A DNA stretch of 64,000 bases from Mercurialis annua (lineage: Eukaryota; Streptophyta; Magnoliopsida; Malpighiales; Euphorbiaceae). Each line of letters begins with the position of its first letter. Position 1 is the first letter of the stretch. The notes under the pieces were generated by a model. The model ran no database searches. It saw only the letters and a list, made by a program, of their open reading frames with translations, and had not been told where the DNA came from. This document shows positions 36,723 to 48,811 of the stretch, one piece after another. The stretch lies in the NCBI RefSeq assembly GCF_937616625.2, contig NC_065575.1, forward strand, positions 21,964,001 through 22,028,000. Reading direction: 5' to 3'. The translations under genes and the position numbers were made by a program.

Positions 36723-36950
36723 AGTGTTAGAGTTACCAAAAACAACATTTAGCGACATTTAATTTTTTTTAATGACCGCTAAAAAATAAAACAACATTTA
36801 ATTTATTTATTTTAAATTTAGAAAAAGTCAAAAAATCCTTAAATTAACACTATATTGATAGAAAAATAAATTTGATTACAATAGGTAAAAATGATTAAAT
36901 ATTTTTTATTATGTAATTTGCTATTATTTATTTAAGTATAAAATAATTTT

Positions 36951-37990
36951 ATAACTTTCGATAAAAATTAAGAGAACTTAAAATATATGTTACATGTTCC
37001 TCAATTTACTTTGCATGTGCCTCAACTTACGTTAGATGTGTCCAAATGTCAACGGAGTTAAGTTATAAGAAAATAATTGTAAAGTCTATACTCATGTGTG
37101 TAAAAGACCGTTAATATATTATTTGTACGTAGGTCGTACACGGCCCGTTAAAAATTACGAAAAAGTTACAAATCTAGCTTATTGTATACGGTTTTTGTAG
37201 AGTTTGATCATCGATAAGTTTATTTTTATAACTTTCGATAAAAATCAGGAAAACTTAAAATATATGTTACATGTGCCTCAAATTACGTTGCATAACATGC
37301 CTTAACTTACGTGAGATGTGTCCAAATGTCAACGGAGTTAAGTTATGAGAAAATAATTGCGAAGTCTATACTAATGTGTATAAAAGACCGTTAATACATT
37401 GTTTGTACGTAGGTCGTACACGGCCCGCTAAATATTACGGAAAAATTACAAAGCTAGCTTATTGTAACGGTTTTTGTAGGGTTTGATCATCGATAAGTTT
37501 ATTTTTATAACTTTCGATAAAAATTAGGAGAACTTAAATATACGTTACATGTGCCTCAAATTACGTTGCATAACGTACCTCAACTTACGTGAGATGTGTC
37601 CAAATGTCAACGGAGTTAAGTTATGAGAAAATAATTGCAAAGTCTATTATAATGTGTGTAAAAGACCGTTAATACATTGTTTGTACGTAGGTCGTACACG
37701 GCCCGTTAAAAATTACGGAAAAATTACAAAGCTAGCTTATTGTAATGGTTTTTGTAGGGTTTGATCATCGATAAGTTTATTTTTATAACTTTCGATAAAA
37801 ATTAGGAGAACTTAAAATATACGTTACATGTGCCTCAAATTACGTTGCATGACGTGCCTCAACTTACGTGAAATGTGTCCAAATGTCAACGAAGTTAAGT
37901 TATGAGTAAAAAATCGCAAAGTCCATTCTAATTTAAAAAACCGTTAATACATTGTTTGTACGTAGGTCGTACATGACCCGTTAAAACATA
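36951..37990 (+). repeat. 278-bp tandem repeat in the CACTA element
   Basis: Units begin with ATAACTTTCGATAAAAAT at 36951, 37228, 37507 and 37785 (spacing 277, 279, 278), the last one partial. Each contains GTACGTAGGTCGTACACGGC and GTGTCCAAATGTCAACG. No open frame spans a unit. The neighbouring stretches 36215-36630 and 38000-38640 show no gene. Confidence 0.9.
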
Positions 37991-38653
37991 TGGCAGAAAT
38001 ACAGTTTAACTCCTTAAATTGCCAAAAAAGCAATTCGGTCCCTAAACTCATAATTTTTGCTAATTTGCCCCAAGACTAAAATGAAACTTGAAAATTAAAC
38101 ACAATAGTCATAATCAATTTATCAAATATCCCTTAAATCTTTGAATTTCCCAAATCACACTAAATTTAATAATTTCTTTTATTGATAATCAAAATTAGAT
38201 AACAATTTCTTTTCCATCAAAAAACCAATTCAATTTTATCATTATATCTATATGATTCTCAATCTTCTTCATTGTATTTCTAAAACCCTTTTAAAATATG
38301 AAATTTTTGAATTATTATTTTTTGAAATAGAAAATATTAATTTTTAATTAGTGATTGATTTTTAATTTTTTTTACAGACAGCAAATCCACGGTGTAGAAT
38401 AAGAAAACACAATAGCAAAATTCGAAGTGAACTTGTTAGTATCAAGAAAAGACATCCTCATGTACACTATAAAAAATTATCTTTTAGTGACCAAATTTTA
38501 ACGAGGATAGATTAATTTCCTAATTCAAAGCTAATTTTTATAACTATTTGATGAGAGTATACAATTTCCATGGTTAAAAATATAGTTATTAGTTAGGAAA
38601 TTTTTGAATCCTTGCTATTGATAATATTTTTGTGGGTATAAGAAAAAAAAATT

Positions 38654-38925
38654 CCAAAAACGTTTCCCACCATATTGTTTTAGTGTTTCCCACCATATAT
38701 TTTGGAAGTTTCCTAATCTATCTTTAACTCTTAAAGTAAAATTTTGGCCAAAAACGTTTTCCACCATATTTTTGGTGTTTCCCACCATATATTTTGGAAG
38801 TTTCCTAATCTATCTTTAACTCTTAAAGTAAAATTTTGGCCAAAAACGTTTTCCACCATATTTTTGGTGTTTCCCGCCATATATTTTGGAAGTTTCCTAA
38901 TCTATCTTTAACTCTTATACTCAAA
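38654..38925 (+). repeat. 93-bp tandem repeat in the CACTA element
   Basis: Three copies of a 92-94 bp unit starting CCAAAAACGTTTTCCACCAT at 38654, 38748 and 38840, ending with CTATCTTTAACTCTTAAAGT. No coding role is evident. Confidence 0.88.
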
Positions 38926-39214
38926 ATAAATCCCTAATTTTATTTTCACAAAACATGCTTTCGATTTCAATTTTTTTTTTCCAAATCTCAAATCCTTGTC
39001 TTTCTCATGACCTTTCATTTTTCTTTTATCATTTCCAACTTTTCAATCCTTTGTCTATGTCAGAATCACACTACCAAATTCCTAATTTTTTAAAATGTTT
39101 CTTCTAATAATAATTGATTTTTTTATCAAAATGCAATTTGAAAAACGGCGATTATCAAACAATATGGCTAAAAGCTGTGACTTTTACCTTGTCTCATTGC
39201 ATGTAATTTTAGTT

Positions 39215-39352
39215 ACTTTATCACCGGATGCAACTGCCAGAATCATTGGTGCCGCCTCTACCGCAAATAGTGGTATTAAACTAGCGGATCCCGCTGCCGG
39301 AGATCTCTACACGAGCAAAGGTTGGATCAACGCCGTTAATATCTATTCATAA
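39215..39352 (+). other. GC-richer island with open frame in the CACTA element
   Basis: A 130-bp stretch noticeably richer in GC than the surrounding AT-rich DNA. It encodes the end of an 85-residue open frame starting at 39095, with residues such as ATARIIGAAS, LADPAAGDLYTSKGW and INAVNIYS before TAA. I do not recognise the protein. The composition hints at a captured host gene fragment, which CACTA elements often carry, but nothing else supports this. The rest of 38926-40200 shows no gene. Confidence 0.3.
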
Positions 39353-40199
39353 GTGTTTCAAGATTTGATCATATGAAGTATTAATATCATTCGATGATAA
39401 TAGCTTTTACTTTATTTTCTCTGGCCAAGATTGTTTTGATTAAGTGTTATTTTCTCCGGCCATGGTTGTTTTGGTAAATTGCTACCGCCGTTAAATATGG
39501 CATCAGAGATCATATGGGTACTGAAACTCAATGGGTTTGTGGTTATTCATGTTAAAGATGGTTACACTAACAATTAGTTTCTTGAATAATCATTTAATTC
39601 TTGAAAATTGATTAAATTGCTTAGTTCATATGGCTTTCATTCTTAATCAGCTCTCCTTTTTATTTAGATATAAACATTAAACAATCATTTTTGTTTAAGG
39701 TGGTTTGGAATGAAAACTACGTCGTTTAGTGTTTTGAAAAATATATGTCAATTATGTTTTTGGGTGATGTGGACCTAAAATAGTAGTAAACTTGCTCAAA
39801 TAGAATTTGAGAACACGCGATCATATTTTTGTTAGAAAATGACTTCTTAAACAAAATATGGAATGTAGAGGGATTGAGACGAGTGAAAAATTAATACAGG
39901 GACCATATGAAAAAGTTTTTCCCTAATGAAGCATGTGTCTATCATGTTTCCGTTAGAAAAGGACTTCGTAAACAAATTAGTCTTTTTTATTAAGTTAAAA
40001 AAATACATAAATAAATAAACAACAACAAACACAAAATCAACAAAAAAAGTTTTTCCCTAATGAAGAAGTGCTTTGATAAAATAAGAAGTTAACCTAATTT
40101 AGATATTTGAATATCAATTGTCACATACTTTTTTTTATCAAAATAAAACATAATTTCATGACCCATTTTATCTTGTTATCATTAATTTTTTTTTTCAAT

Positions 40200-41690
40200 T
40201 GCATTGTGACATAACATTTATTAATCACAATATCATTTAATTTCACTTAATTGCTGGAAAAATAAATTACTCTCAATATTTTTATATATTATGATAAAAT
40301 TTATTTTATCATAACAACTGTAATTTTAATATATAGTGACAAAACGTTTTGTTGTCAAAACTCTTTGTCACAACAAACATAATTAATTTTTATAGTGACA
40401 AAAACATTTGACACAATCTATAATTATCACAACATTATTTAATTTTAATTAATTGCTGCAAAATAAAATTTGACAGGACTGTATTTAAACATTATGCCAA
40501 AATTTATTTTATCATTATAACTGTATATATTTTCTTTTTTATCATTTATTTTCTGCAATTCGTTTTTCTTTCTCTATTTTGTGTTTCATAAGGTTGACAT
40601 ATGGTCAACATAAGGTTTATTTACAGTCATTATAACTTTATTTTTAAAATAAAGGCACAAAACGTTTATTTTGGCAAAATACTTTGTCAAAAAAACATAT
40701 TTACTTTTTTATAGTGACAAATAAATTTGACACAATAAACTATAGTGGAAAGATTATTTTTCGAGTTGTTCATTACCATATATTTTCTGCAATTTCTTTT
40801 TCTTTTTCTATTTTGTGTTTATTTTGTGTTTCGTAAGGTTAACATAATGTTTACATAAGGTTCATTTTCTGTCATTATAACTGTATTTTTAAAATACGGG
40901 CACAAAACATTTGTTTTGGCAAAATACTTCGTCACAAAAACATATTTACTTTTTTTAATGACAAATAAATTTCACACAATAAACAGTAGTGGAAAGAGTG
41001 TTTTCGAGTTATTCTTTAACATATATTTTCTGCAATTCCTTTTTCATTCTCTATTTTGTGTTAATTTTGTGTTTCGTAAGGTTGACATAAGGTTCATATT
41101 CTGTCATTATAACTGTATTTTTAAAATATGGGAACAAAACATTTGTTTTGGCAAAATACTTTGTCACAAAAATATATTTACTTTTTTTTGCAGTGGCAAA
41201 TAAATTTGACACAATATTAATTTATTACAATATCATTTAATTTCATTTAATTGCTGCAAAAATAAATTTGTCAAAATATTTTTACAAATTATGATAAAAT
41301 TCATTTTATCATCATAACTTTATTTCTAATATATAATAACAAAAAGTGTTTTTTTGACAAAATACTTTGTCACAATAAACATAATTAATTTTTATAGTGA
41401 CAAAATATATCTAATTGCTGTAAAATAAAATTTGTCACCACTTTTTCAAATATTATGATAAAATTTATTTTGTCATAATAAAAATATTTTAAATTACGGC
41501 GAAAAAACATTTTTTTGTCAAAATAGTTAGTCACAACAAACATAATTAATTGTTATAGTGACAAAAATGGTTGACACAATATGTATTTGTCACAATATCA
41601 TTTCATTGAACTCTCATTGTGACAAAATATTTTTTTTGTCACAATTAACCTATTTATTATGACAAAATATAGTTTGTCATATACTTTTTT
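40200..41690. repeat. Right subterminal repeats of the CACTA element
   Basis: Repeats of GTGACAAAA, TTTGTCACAA and TATGATAAAATTTATTT words, including three copies of a segment of about 240 bp (anchors TTCTGCAATT near 40551, 40785 and 41028). Each contains TCTATTTTGTGTTT and TAAGGTTGACATAAGGTTCA, which are reverse complements of the AACCTTATG segments at 34063-35525. The two ends are therefore partly inverted copies of one another well inside the terminal repeats. Confidence 0.85.
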
Positions 41691-41718
41691 GTCACAATAA
41701 GCCAAATTTTTTGTAGTG
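41691..41718 (-). repeat. Right terminal inverted repeat of the CACTA element
   Basis: Reads CACTACAAAAAATTTGGCTT on the minus strand, matching the left end with few differences. It is followed by the target copy AAT. Confidence 0.9.
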
Positions 41719-42971
41719 AATACTTTAAATTCTAAGGTTGTTTTTCATTCTTAACGTTATTCGTGAATTCGTTTTTCCTTTATCGTATTGACGATATATC
41801 GAACACTGTTTCTCGTATTCGAGAAACGTATACTATCCTTAGTGTTCTCCATTATCGTTGCCCACGTAAAACATCGAGCTAAAACTTCACTTTTTAAATT
41901 ATCGGGGTCCTTAATCGTTTTTAGGGTCTAATATTCGAAAATACTAAAATCCCGCTGAATTAGGGCTAAAAGCCCATTTTGGTCCCTATGGACCAACTTT
42001 GCGGGCGCGCAAAGGCACTGTGCGTTCGCACTGTGCAGTGTGCGTCCGCACACTATGGGTGTGCGTCCGAACGCCAGTGTGCGTTGGCACACCAGTGTGC
42101 AATCGCACACTTAAGTGTGCGTCCGCACACCGTGTGAGATTAGGCACACAACCCCGGAAAACCCACTTTCCGGGCGTTTCGCCGATTTTTTCCGACACCT
42201 TCAAAACATTACTTCCAATAAAACCCGTATTCTCGTTTTTCATTAAAACGCTAAAATAAGTTAAAATTATCAAATTCATTTATCCCCCACAAAACAGCCC
42301 ATTAAACTCGATTTTAGCACCAAAAATCCGAAAATTTACCTTGAATCAAAGCTTAGGGTCGATAGAGAACGGAATTCTGGAGAGATCGCCGGAAAAATCA
42401 CTCAATTCGGACGTCGAACAACGAAATGGCGGCGAAACGACGATATCGATAGATTTCTCTCAATTTCTCTCGAACTCTCTCTGCTTCTCTAATTCATATC
42501 TTCTTTCTTTATATATCTTGGCTAAAGTGCCATTTGGTCCTTGTTCTTTTTGTTTGCTATCATTTATCCTTTAAACTTTTCATTTGTTCAATTTAGTCAA
42601 TAACTAAATTAATTAGCACTTTAATTATAACTTATACGTATTATTTATATCTAACAAATAATACGAAACCTAATATTAATATTTTCCCGTCAAAACCTAC
42701 AAATTTCCATTTTCGACACAAAGTGGCTAAATTACCACTTTGGTCCCTGTACTTTATTTTGGACTTTTCTTGACATTTTTTCCTTTTATTTCCAATTCTA
42801 ACTTTAGAATTAAAATATAACCTTAATTTCCTCATAATTAATTTCCCAAAACCGACCTACTTAGAGTTTATTTATTTTAATTTCCCTGAAATCTCTCTAA
42901 TATTGCCACTCTGGAGAATCCTAACTGGACACGTGGCCCAAATAAATAACTAAATCTTTTGGGATATTACA

Positions 42972-42984
42972 TTCTTCCCCCCTT
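42972..42984 (-). other. Polypurine tract of element D
   Basis: On the minus strand AAGGGGGGAAGAA, immediately before the 3' LTR. Upstream of it (about 42994-43012, minus strand) is a sequence that would encode FEDEF, similar to the end of Tekay-type pol genes. This suggests that D derives from a full Tekay-like element. Confidence 0.85.
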
Positions 42985-45855
42985 ATAAAAATTCGTCCTC
43001 GAATCTTCATAAATCTCGTTGGGATCTTAAAATTGTCCTTATACTTTCCTTGACGTCCATTAGTACGTTTTGGTCGCTGCTTTTCCTTTCACTTAAATTC
43101 TTAACTTTCCATGCATATCTATAACTTTATACTTGTTGCTAATCGAATGTCTATCTAACTCATACTAGCTTCTTACTATTATGTCGTTGAGACTCTTCTT
43201 ACTCGTTTCTTTTGTACGTGAATAGTTACGACGTGTCGGCCACATCCTTAATGACGTACTTACTTTATTCATACTCTATGAGTATTTTCTCTTGTAATCA
43301 TAATCTACGGTTATAACCTTTACTATCGTCTGTAGTTGTCACTTTTCTTTCTTAGCTGGTTCTTGTCATTTCTTACTCCTTTCTATCATTATCTAGCACT
43401 TCGTTCCTCACCAACCAATCTCTTTAAACTTGCACCATGTCTAACACCTTCACTGTCTCTTAACATAGCTAAGCCTGATACATTCTTTACTATCTACAAT
43501 TTCTCTTTCCTTTGTTTCTTTAAGCTATCATGAACCTCATGTCGTTCTGTTAATTGTGATTCTTCGCTCGTTTACCATTGTCTTAAACGTTTCATTTCAC
43601 GTTACTTTCGATCGTATGGCTTGTACAATTGCCCTTGTTTACAAATACTACTCGTATTCTTATCCTCTTCACTTCCCTCTAGTTATTCTTGTGAAGTTCG
43701 CCTCGAGTTTCTTATTGACTTTTCAGTCAACGCTGTTCTTTCTTTACTTCACTTTAATCTTTGACTGATTCAATAGGTCTTTGATATCTTATCTACTTAT
43801 TTTATCGTCATTCATTCTCATCCTAAAAAAACAACTTTCTCTTTCATCTTACACTTCTGCTTCTTACTTTTGAATAGTTTCACTTCTATTGTCTTATACA
43901 TCCTATGCTTCTTTAGCGCTTATAACATGGTTCTAATTGTCTTTTTAAACAACTTGATTTCTCTGTACTAATATCATCTCTTGTTTTTATGACATCGTGC
44001 CTTCTTAGATACAGTTCACTCTTATCTGTCCAATAGCAATGAAGTATCATCTTATCCTTTACTTACTATATTCATTACGTCTTTCCTCCGTTTATAATAG
44101 CTCCATTATTGATGTTCTATTTTGATAATCCTTCTGACGTATTTTTAGAACTTTCCATTTCTCTAATCATCTTACTAAATTTCAAGGTCACATACGTTTC
44201 CTATCACATTTTCTTTCATATTTTTCACCATTCTTACATTTACTGGTACGCATGTCTATGTGCGTAACCTTTATTTTTTTATATGAAGTCCTTCCTTTAG
44301 CTTTTCCCCCTTTTTCCGTTAGGTAGCTTATACTTCTGATGCTAATATAGATTATGTCATATATGCTTAAGACGTCCTTTGATATCCACCTCCTAACATT
44401 GTTTACTTCTTGACTCTTCAAATTTTAAATCTTTATACTCTTTTAAAATCACTTCTTCTGTCGCTTCATATCTTTTCCTTTCCATTTCTGTATCTTCAAA
44501 CACTGATATTGATAAGGTTACATATCCTTAAAATATCACTTGATGTTCATCATTCATATTATCGTCTTCTCGTCCTTTATACTTTCAATTTCTTTTTTCC
44601 ATTATGTTTCTCGTTCGCTATGTTACTTATTTCCGCATAAGGATAATCATTATATTCTTCATCCTTGCGTCTTCGTTACTTCTCTTTCGTCTAACAGGAC
44701 TCTCTGTTATTACACCCTTTGTTTTAACGTAAGGATAAATATTGTATCTTTAGACATTTCTAGCGTATCGCATCTTGTCTGCGTATGCTCTCCAGCGATA
44801 ACTCCTTATTCACATTCTCCTTTAGCTTCACTAGCTTGTTGCAATTAATCATTAACATGGCTTTATTCCGTTATTGGGGTTTGTTTTACAAATTTTATTC
44901 TTATTTATTAGGAATCTTTTATTATCTGTCGCAGGGCTTTACATATGAGTTTACTTAATGAGCAAAATGATTTCAATACATCTTTTGGTTGGCCAGCTCT
45001 TTTTATATTACTTTTCATAAATTGTTTGACATCATCAATACAATTGTAGCTCAGAGTGATGACACCTCTCATCACCAAAGAGTTGTTCAAAATCGTATTT
45101 TTCTGCATTATTATAAAAATATGATGCATGATCTATATTTTGAAAATCATTTTCTTATGCATTCCTATCGTGATTATGCAATATCATATGCGATGTTGAG
45201 CACAATTGTACCTTGAAAAATCATAAAAACTTTCAAAATTTTCATAAAATCGTAAGTTTACTCTAGATTGTACACTCTGCGACTATTAACTGCTTTATTT
45301 ATTATTGTTGGATACATTATAAATTTTTGTATTGCTGTCACTTTCTGTCGTTTTACCGACTATACCTCTGTCATATCACTTCGTTTTCCATGTTTCCGAT
45401 AACTCAATTCAATTCCAAGTTTTCTATTGCTGTAATCACCACATCCACTTCCTCAACACACTGTATCATGTCATATACAAACGCAGGTACCGATGTTCCA
45501 CATCGATTCCCCTTTCAGTAATCTATCTTCTCCTTTACAACTTCTAGAACGTAATATAGGAATTACGTTCGCGATAGTATATTATGTATTGTTTATAATA
45601 TGATTGTTTTTGCAAATTATGTTTATATGTTCTTTTATTAGTCGAGTGTTTATTAACATCGTTTCTTATAGGTTCTCGCTACCTGAGGTATTATCCTATA
45701 GGCATATCCTAATACTGATACTCTATTATGCAATGCAGCAAACATATACATAGCAATGCAAACATATTAACACCAACACACAAAGCATATAAATCGCTGA
45801 TACCTGAAGGTGCCTGATGCAGAACGCTAGGTTCCCTAATGACTATGCCGGTGTG
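42985..45855 (-). other. Non-coding interior of element D
   Basis: About 2.9 kb between the gag-like frame and the polypurine tract. The sequence is AT-rich and pyrimidine-biased on the plus strand. I see no RT, RNase H, integrase or protease motif on either strand, and open frames are all short. It may be a pol region decayed beyond recognition or unrelated filler, as in non-autonomous plant LTR elements. Confidence 0.7.
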
Positions 45856-46754
45856 TCAGCCCCTAACTCTTCTACCGTAGTTGCCTCCGCCTCTATGCAC
45901 AAAGTGGGGGCTGGTCCTAATTCTGGAGGATGTGTTAACGTAATCCGGATAAAACTCACGCCTAAAATAGAAGGGTCGTACGGGATCGCCCTCCCACTCA
46001 CGTTCAGTCTCGATTCTACGGGCCATCGTAGTGAGCGTCCCATAATGTTCACCTACATATTCATATAGCTCACCAAATTCAGGTCCTAACCCTCTGACGT
46101 ATCTACGGTTGATGGTTCTGTTATCTCCGTTTAGATCAGGGACTCCCTCAACCATTCGCAGAAAATCAGCAGAATACAACCCTACTGTTAGCATCCCTCT
46201 AGAAAAGGAGTGCATATGTGTCCTAACTTGGCTTAGAGCTATTTGCGCCTGACCATTTACTATTTCTGCATCTTCTCTCAAATCGCGGTATCTCTGCACC
46301 CTAGACCGGAAATGGTCGCTTTTGTACTCTTCAATGTGTAATTCATCTAATAGTTCCTCTTCTTCAAACTCTTCCTCTCAAGGATCTTCTTCTTCTAATT
46401 CTTCTTCTAATTTCTCTTCTGGGTTCTCTTCTAGGTCCTCCACTGGATCCTCCTCCTCCGGATCTTCTTTAGGATCCTCTTCCGGATCTTCCTCCGGTTC
46501 CTCTTCATCTTCTTCGCTATATTATATTTCTGGCGAATGGGTTCTACCTCTGGCTCCAGAAGAACTACCAATCTCTGATACAGACATATAGCCGTTTTGA
46601 TAAATTTCTGGCGATCTCCTATTATCTGCGTGGAATCCATTCTGATGGACCTAGATGGTCCGCCTATTTTATTGTGAAATCCATTTTGATATATAGGAGG
46701 CGCTTCCTCCCATTCTTTAGCAGCATGTGACTGAGCTCCGTTCTGCCCAAACAT
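45856..46754 (-). pseudogene. gag-like gene of element D
   Basis: Read on the minus strand from the ATG at 46754 (MFGQNGAQSHAAKEW). The first part contains an imperfect repeat of the type IYQNGFH. One frameshift lies near 46600, and in-frame stops are at about 46525 (TAA) and 46378 (TGA). A strongly acidic Glu/Asp/Pro stretch (about 46370-46510, EEDEEEPEEDPEED) follows. The last 147 codons (45856-46299) are open and carry RDLREDAEIVNGQAQIAL, GDNRTINRRYVRGLGPEFGE and LTTMARRIETEREWEGD, which resemble the gag core of gypsy elements. No zinc knuckle is seen. A splice-acceptor-like TTTCTTTTCAG ends one base before the ATG. The gag identity is inferred from position and weak resemblance. Confidence 0.6.
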
Positions 46755-47190
46755 GCTGAAAAGAAACAATTTCAAACATAAGCGACCATTTGGGCCTATT
46801 TCCACACGCAATTCCAATATCAACTTATAAAATGCCGTAAACATTTCGCATTTAATCCAGCCGCACGTAATTCGCAAGCAGATAACCACTTAACAATTCG
46901 AGCATAAGTAGTAAACGCCTAGTTATCTCAGTCGTTCGTATATACTAACAATAATCACTTATTAGCTTAGAAGCCCTAATTCGCGCGCACTGTACCACAT
47001 ATTACTAGTGCACGTATCAAACAACTACAGACAACTAATGTCCGACTCTTTTGCCGCAGTAGTTCCTAGGTTACTTTCTTGACAAAGCATCCCAAATCAA
47101 ACAAACATTCAGATAAGACTGGCAGTAGTAACTGGACCAACTGCTATCAAGCAACATTGAAACAAATTTGCAGTGGTAAGTGGATCAACT
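46755..47190 (-). other. Leader of element D
   Basis: About 435 bp between the primer site and the gag-like ATG, with no gene. The 3' end on the minus strand reads TTTCTTTTCAG, a good plant splice acceptor, so the leader may be spliced. Confidence 0.5.
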
Positions 47191-47202
47191 GCTCTGATAC
47201 CA
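47191..47202 (-). other. Primer-binding site of element D
   Basis: TGGTATCAGAGC on the minus strand, an exact match to the initiator-Met tRNA complement, five bases inside the 5' LTR. It fixes the orientation of the element. Confidence 0.92.
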
Positions 47203-48266
47203 ACATTTGTCACGATCCAAAATATTGAGCCGTAACCGGCGCTAGGGAACGGGAGTAGTAGCTCCGGAACCCGTAGCAAGCCTTAAACCGCTAGTAATAT
47301 TTCGCAAATAATAAACAAATTACAATAAACAACGGAAGCAAATGTACATATATAACACATAAACAAATATTTACACTAACTGTTCAAAAACCTCGCGGGC
47401 TCTAGTTACCGTACCCTGTACGAACTGGCCTCGCGGTACTATATACATCAGTTAGTGAAACACAACATATCACCGGCATCTGGGTCCATGAATAAAACAT
47501 AAAACACATAGCCTATCAAAACGTATAAACAAGACATTAAGTAATATGTACAATCAAAATGTACTGCTGTCTAGGCTACGACTCTGTCAACACGGGACCA
47601 CTACTGCAGCATTCAAAGAAGTCAGAAACTATACAAACACAACTGACTTCTGGACTTCAAAATTGGCTTCTAGCTAAGTCCACACACTAAGTACCTGAAA
47701 ACATCAAAGGTGAGGGGTCAGTATTTGGAAAAATACTAAGTGAGTTTGCATTTACTAACGGTATTATTATAAAAACGTAGCATCGCATTTCAAGGAAACA
47801 ATAATATAAAAGTAAACATATAAACAGGTATTGATCCGTACGAAACTAATATCCTAGCATGCGACACAACTTTCGAATAATCAAATCATAGTGATCCAGA
47901 TAGTCCGACCCGGGAGTGCTCACGCTCTACCTCGTCGGTCGCGATCTATCTCTTAGTCCCAAAGTGTGAGTCCAACTCACTAGATACGGGGACACTAGAC
48001 TACACCGTAGCCTAGTCCTCACTCGTATCGGATTCATTGTCCAACTTCTAAATTCATATTCATATCGTGTCATTTCATATCCTACGTGTATCAATCATGT
48101 ATTATATGCAAACACACTAGACTGACTTGATACTGGTGATCACACAGCCTATTGACACCCAATAGATAGCTAGTTTCTTCGGATCGCATACTAGTTCTCG
48201 TATATAAAAACTTAATAAAACATATAATATTTCAATCAATTATATATAATGCGATGCGTGTAAACA

Positions 48267-48340
<74 letters not shown>

Positions 48341-48811
48341 ACTTTAATATATAATACACAAAAGTAAAGTGCAACTCACTGAAACCGCAATCCAAACAAT
48401 GACGTAGTCGATGAAATGATATGCCTTTACTATCCTACGTCTATTGACCTCTCCGCTTACTGACACGTCTGATACATAATAATTAATGTTTAATGATTAG
48501 ACGTGAACCTCGTATTCTAATGTGTATAATACTTTAAATTCTAAGGTTGTTTTTCATTCTTAACGTTATTCGTGAATTCGTTTTTCCTTTATCGTATTCA
48601 CGATATATCGAACACTGTTTCTCGTATTTGAGAAACGTATACTATCTTTAGTGTTTTCCATTATCGTTGCCCACGTAAAACATCGAGCTAAAACTTCACT
48701 TTTTAAATTGTCGGGGTCCTTAATCATTATTAGGGTCTAATATTCGAAAATACTAAAATCCCGCTCAATTAGGGCTAAATGCCCTTTTTGGTCCCTATGG
48801 ACCCACTGTGC

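Larger units (their letters stand above)
32396..41718. mobile_element. CACTA-type (En/Spm-like) DNA transposon, apparently non-autonomous
   Basis: A 9323-bp insertion with ends CACTACAAAAAATTTG and CAAATTTTTTGTAGTG, imperfect terminal inverted repeats of about 28 bp, and a 3-bp target duplication AAT (32393-32395 and 41719-41721). The uninterrupted site is seen in the other LTR of element D (near 48533). CACTA ends plus a 3-bp duplication are diagnostic of the superfamily. The interior is AT-rich, packed with subterminal and tandem repeats, and I recognise no transposase domain, so it probably depends on enzyme supplied elsewhere. Confidence 0.93.
31124..42971 (-). repeat. 3' LTR of element D, split by a CACTA transposon
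   Basis: Two pieces, 31124-32395 and 41719-42971, match the right LTR at 47208-49745 base for base apart from scattered differences. Together they give about 2522 bp once the CACTA element and one AAT are removed. A TATA-type sequence (minus strand GATATATAAAGAAAG) lies near 42508-42522. The GC-rich palindromic cluster at about 42004-42135 has one more repeat block than the other LTR. Confidence 0.93.

Noticed and set aside
45300..45550. Overlapping small plus-strand frames at 45327 and 45332
   Set aside because: They lie in the decayed interior of element D, have no domain and overlap each other in different frames.
46322..46591. Serine-rich open frame of 89 codons on the plus strand
   Set aside because: It is the reverse of the Glu-rich (GAA, GAG) stretch in the minus-strand gag-like gene of element D.
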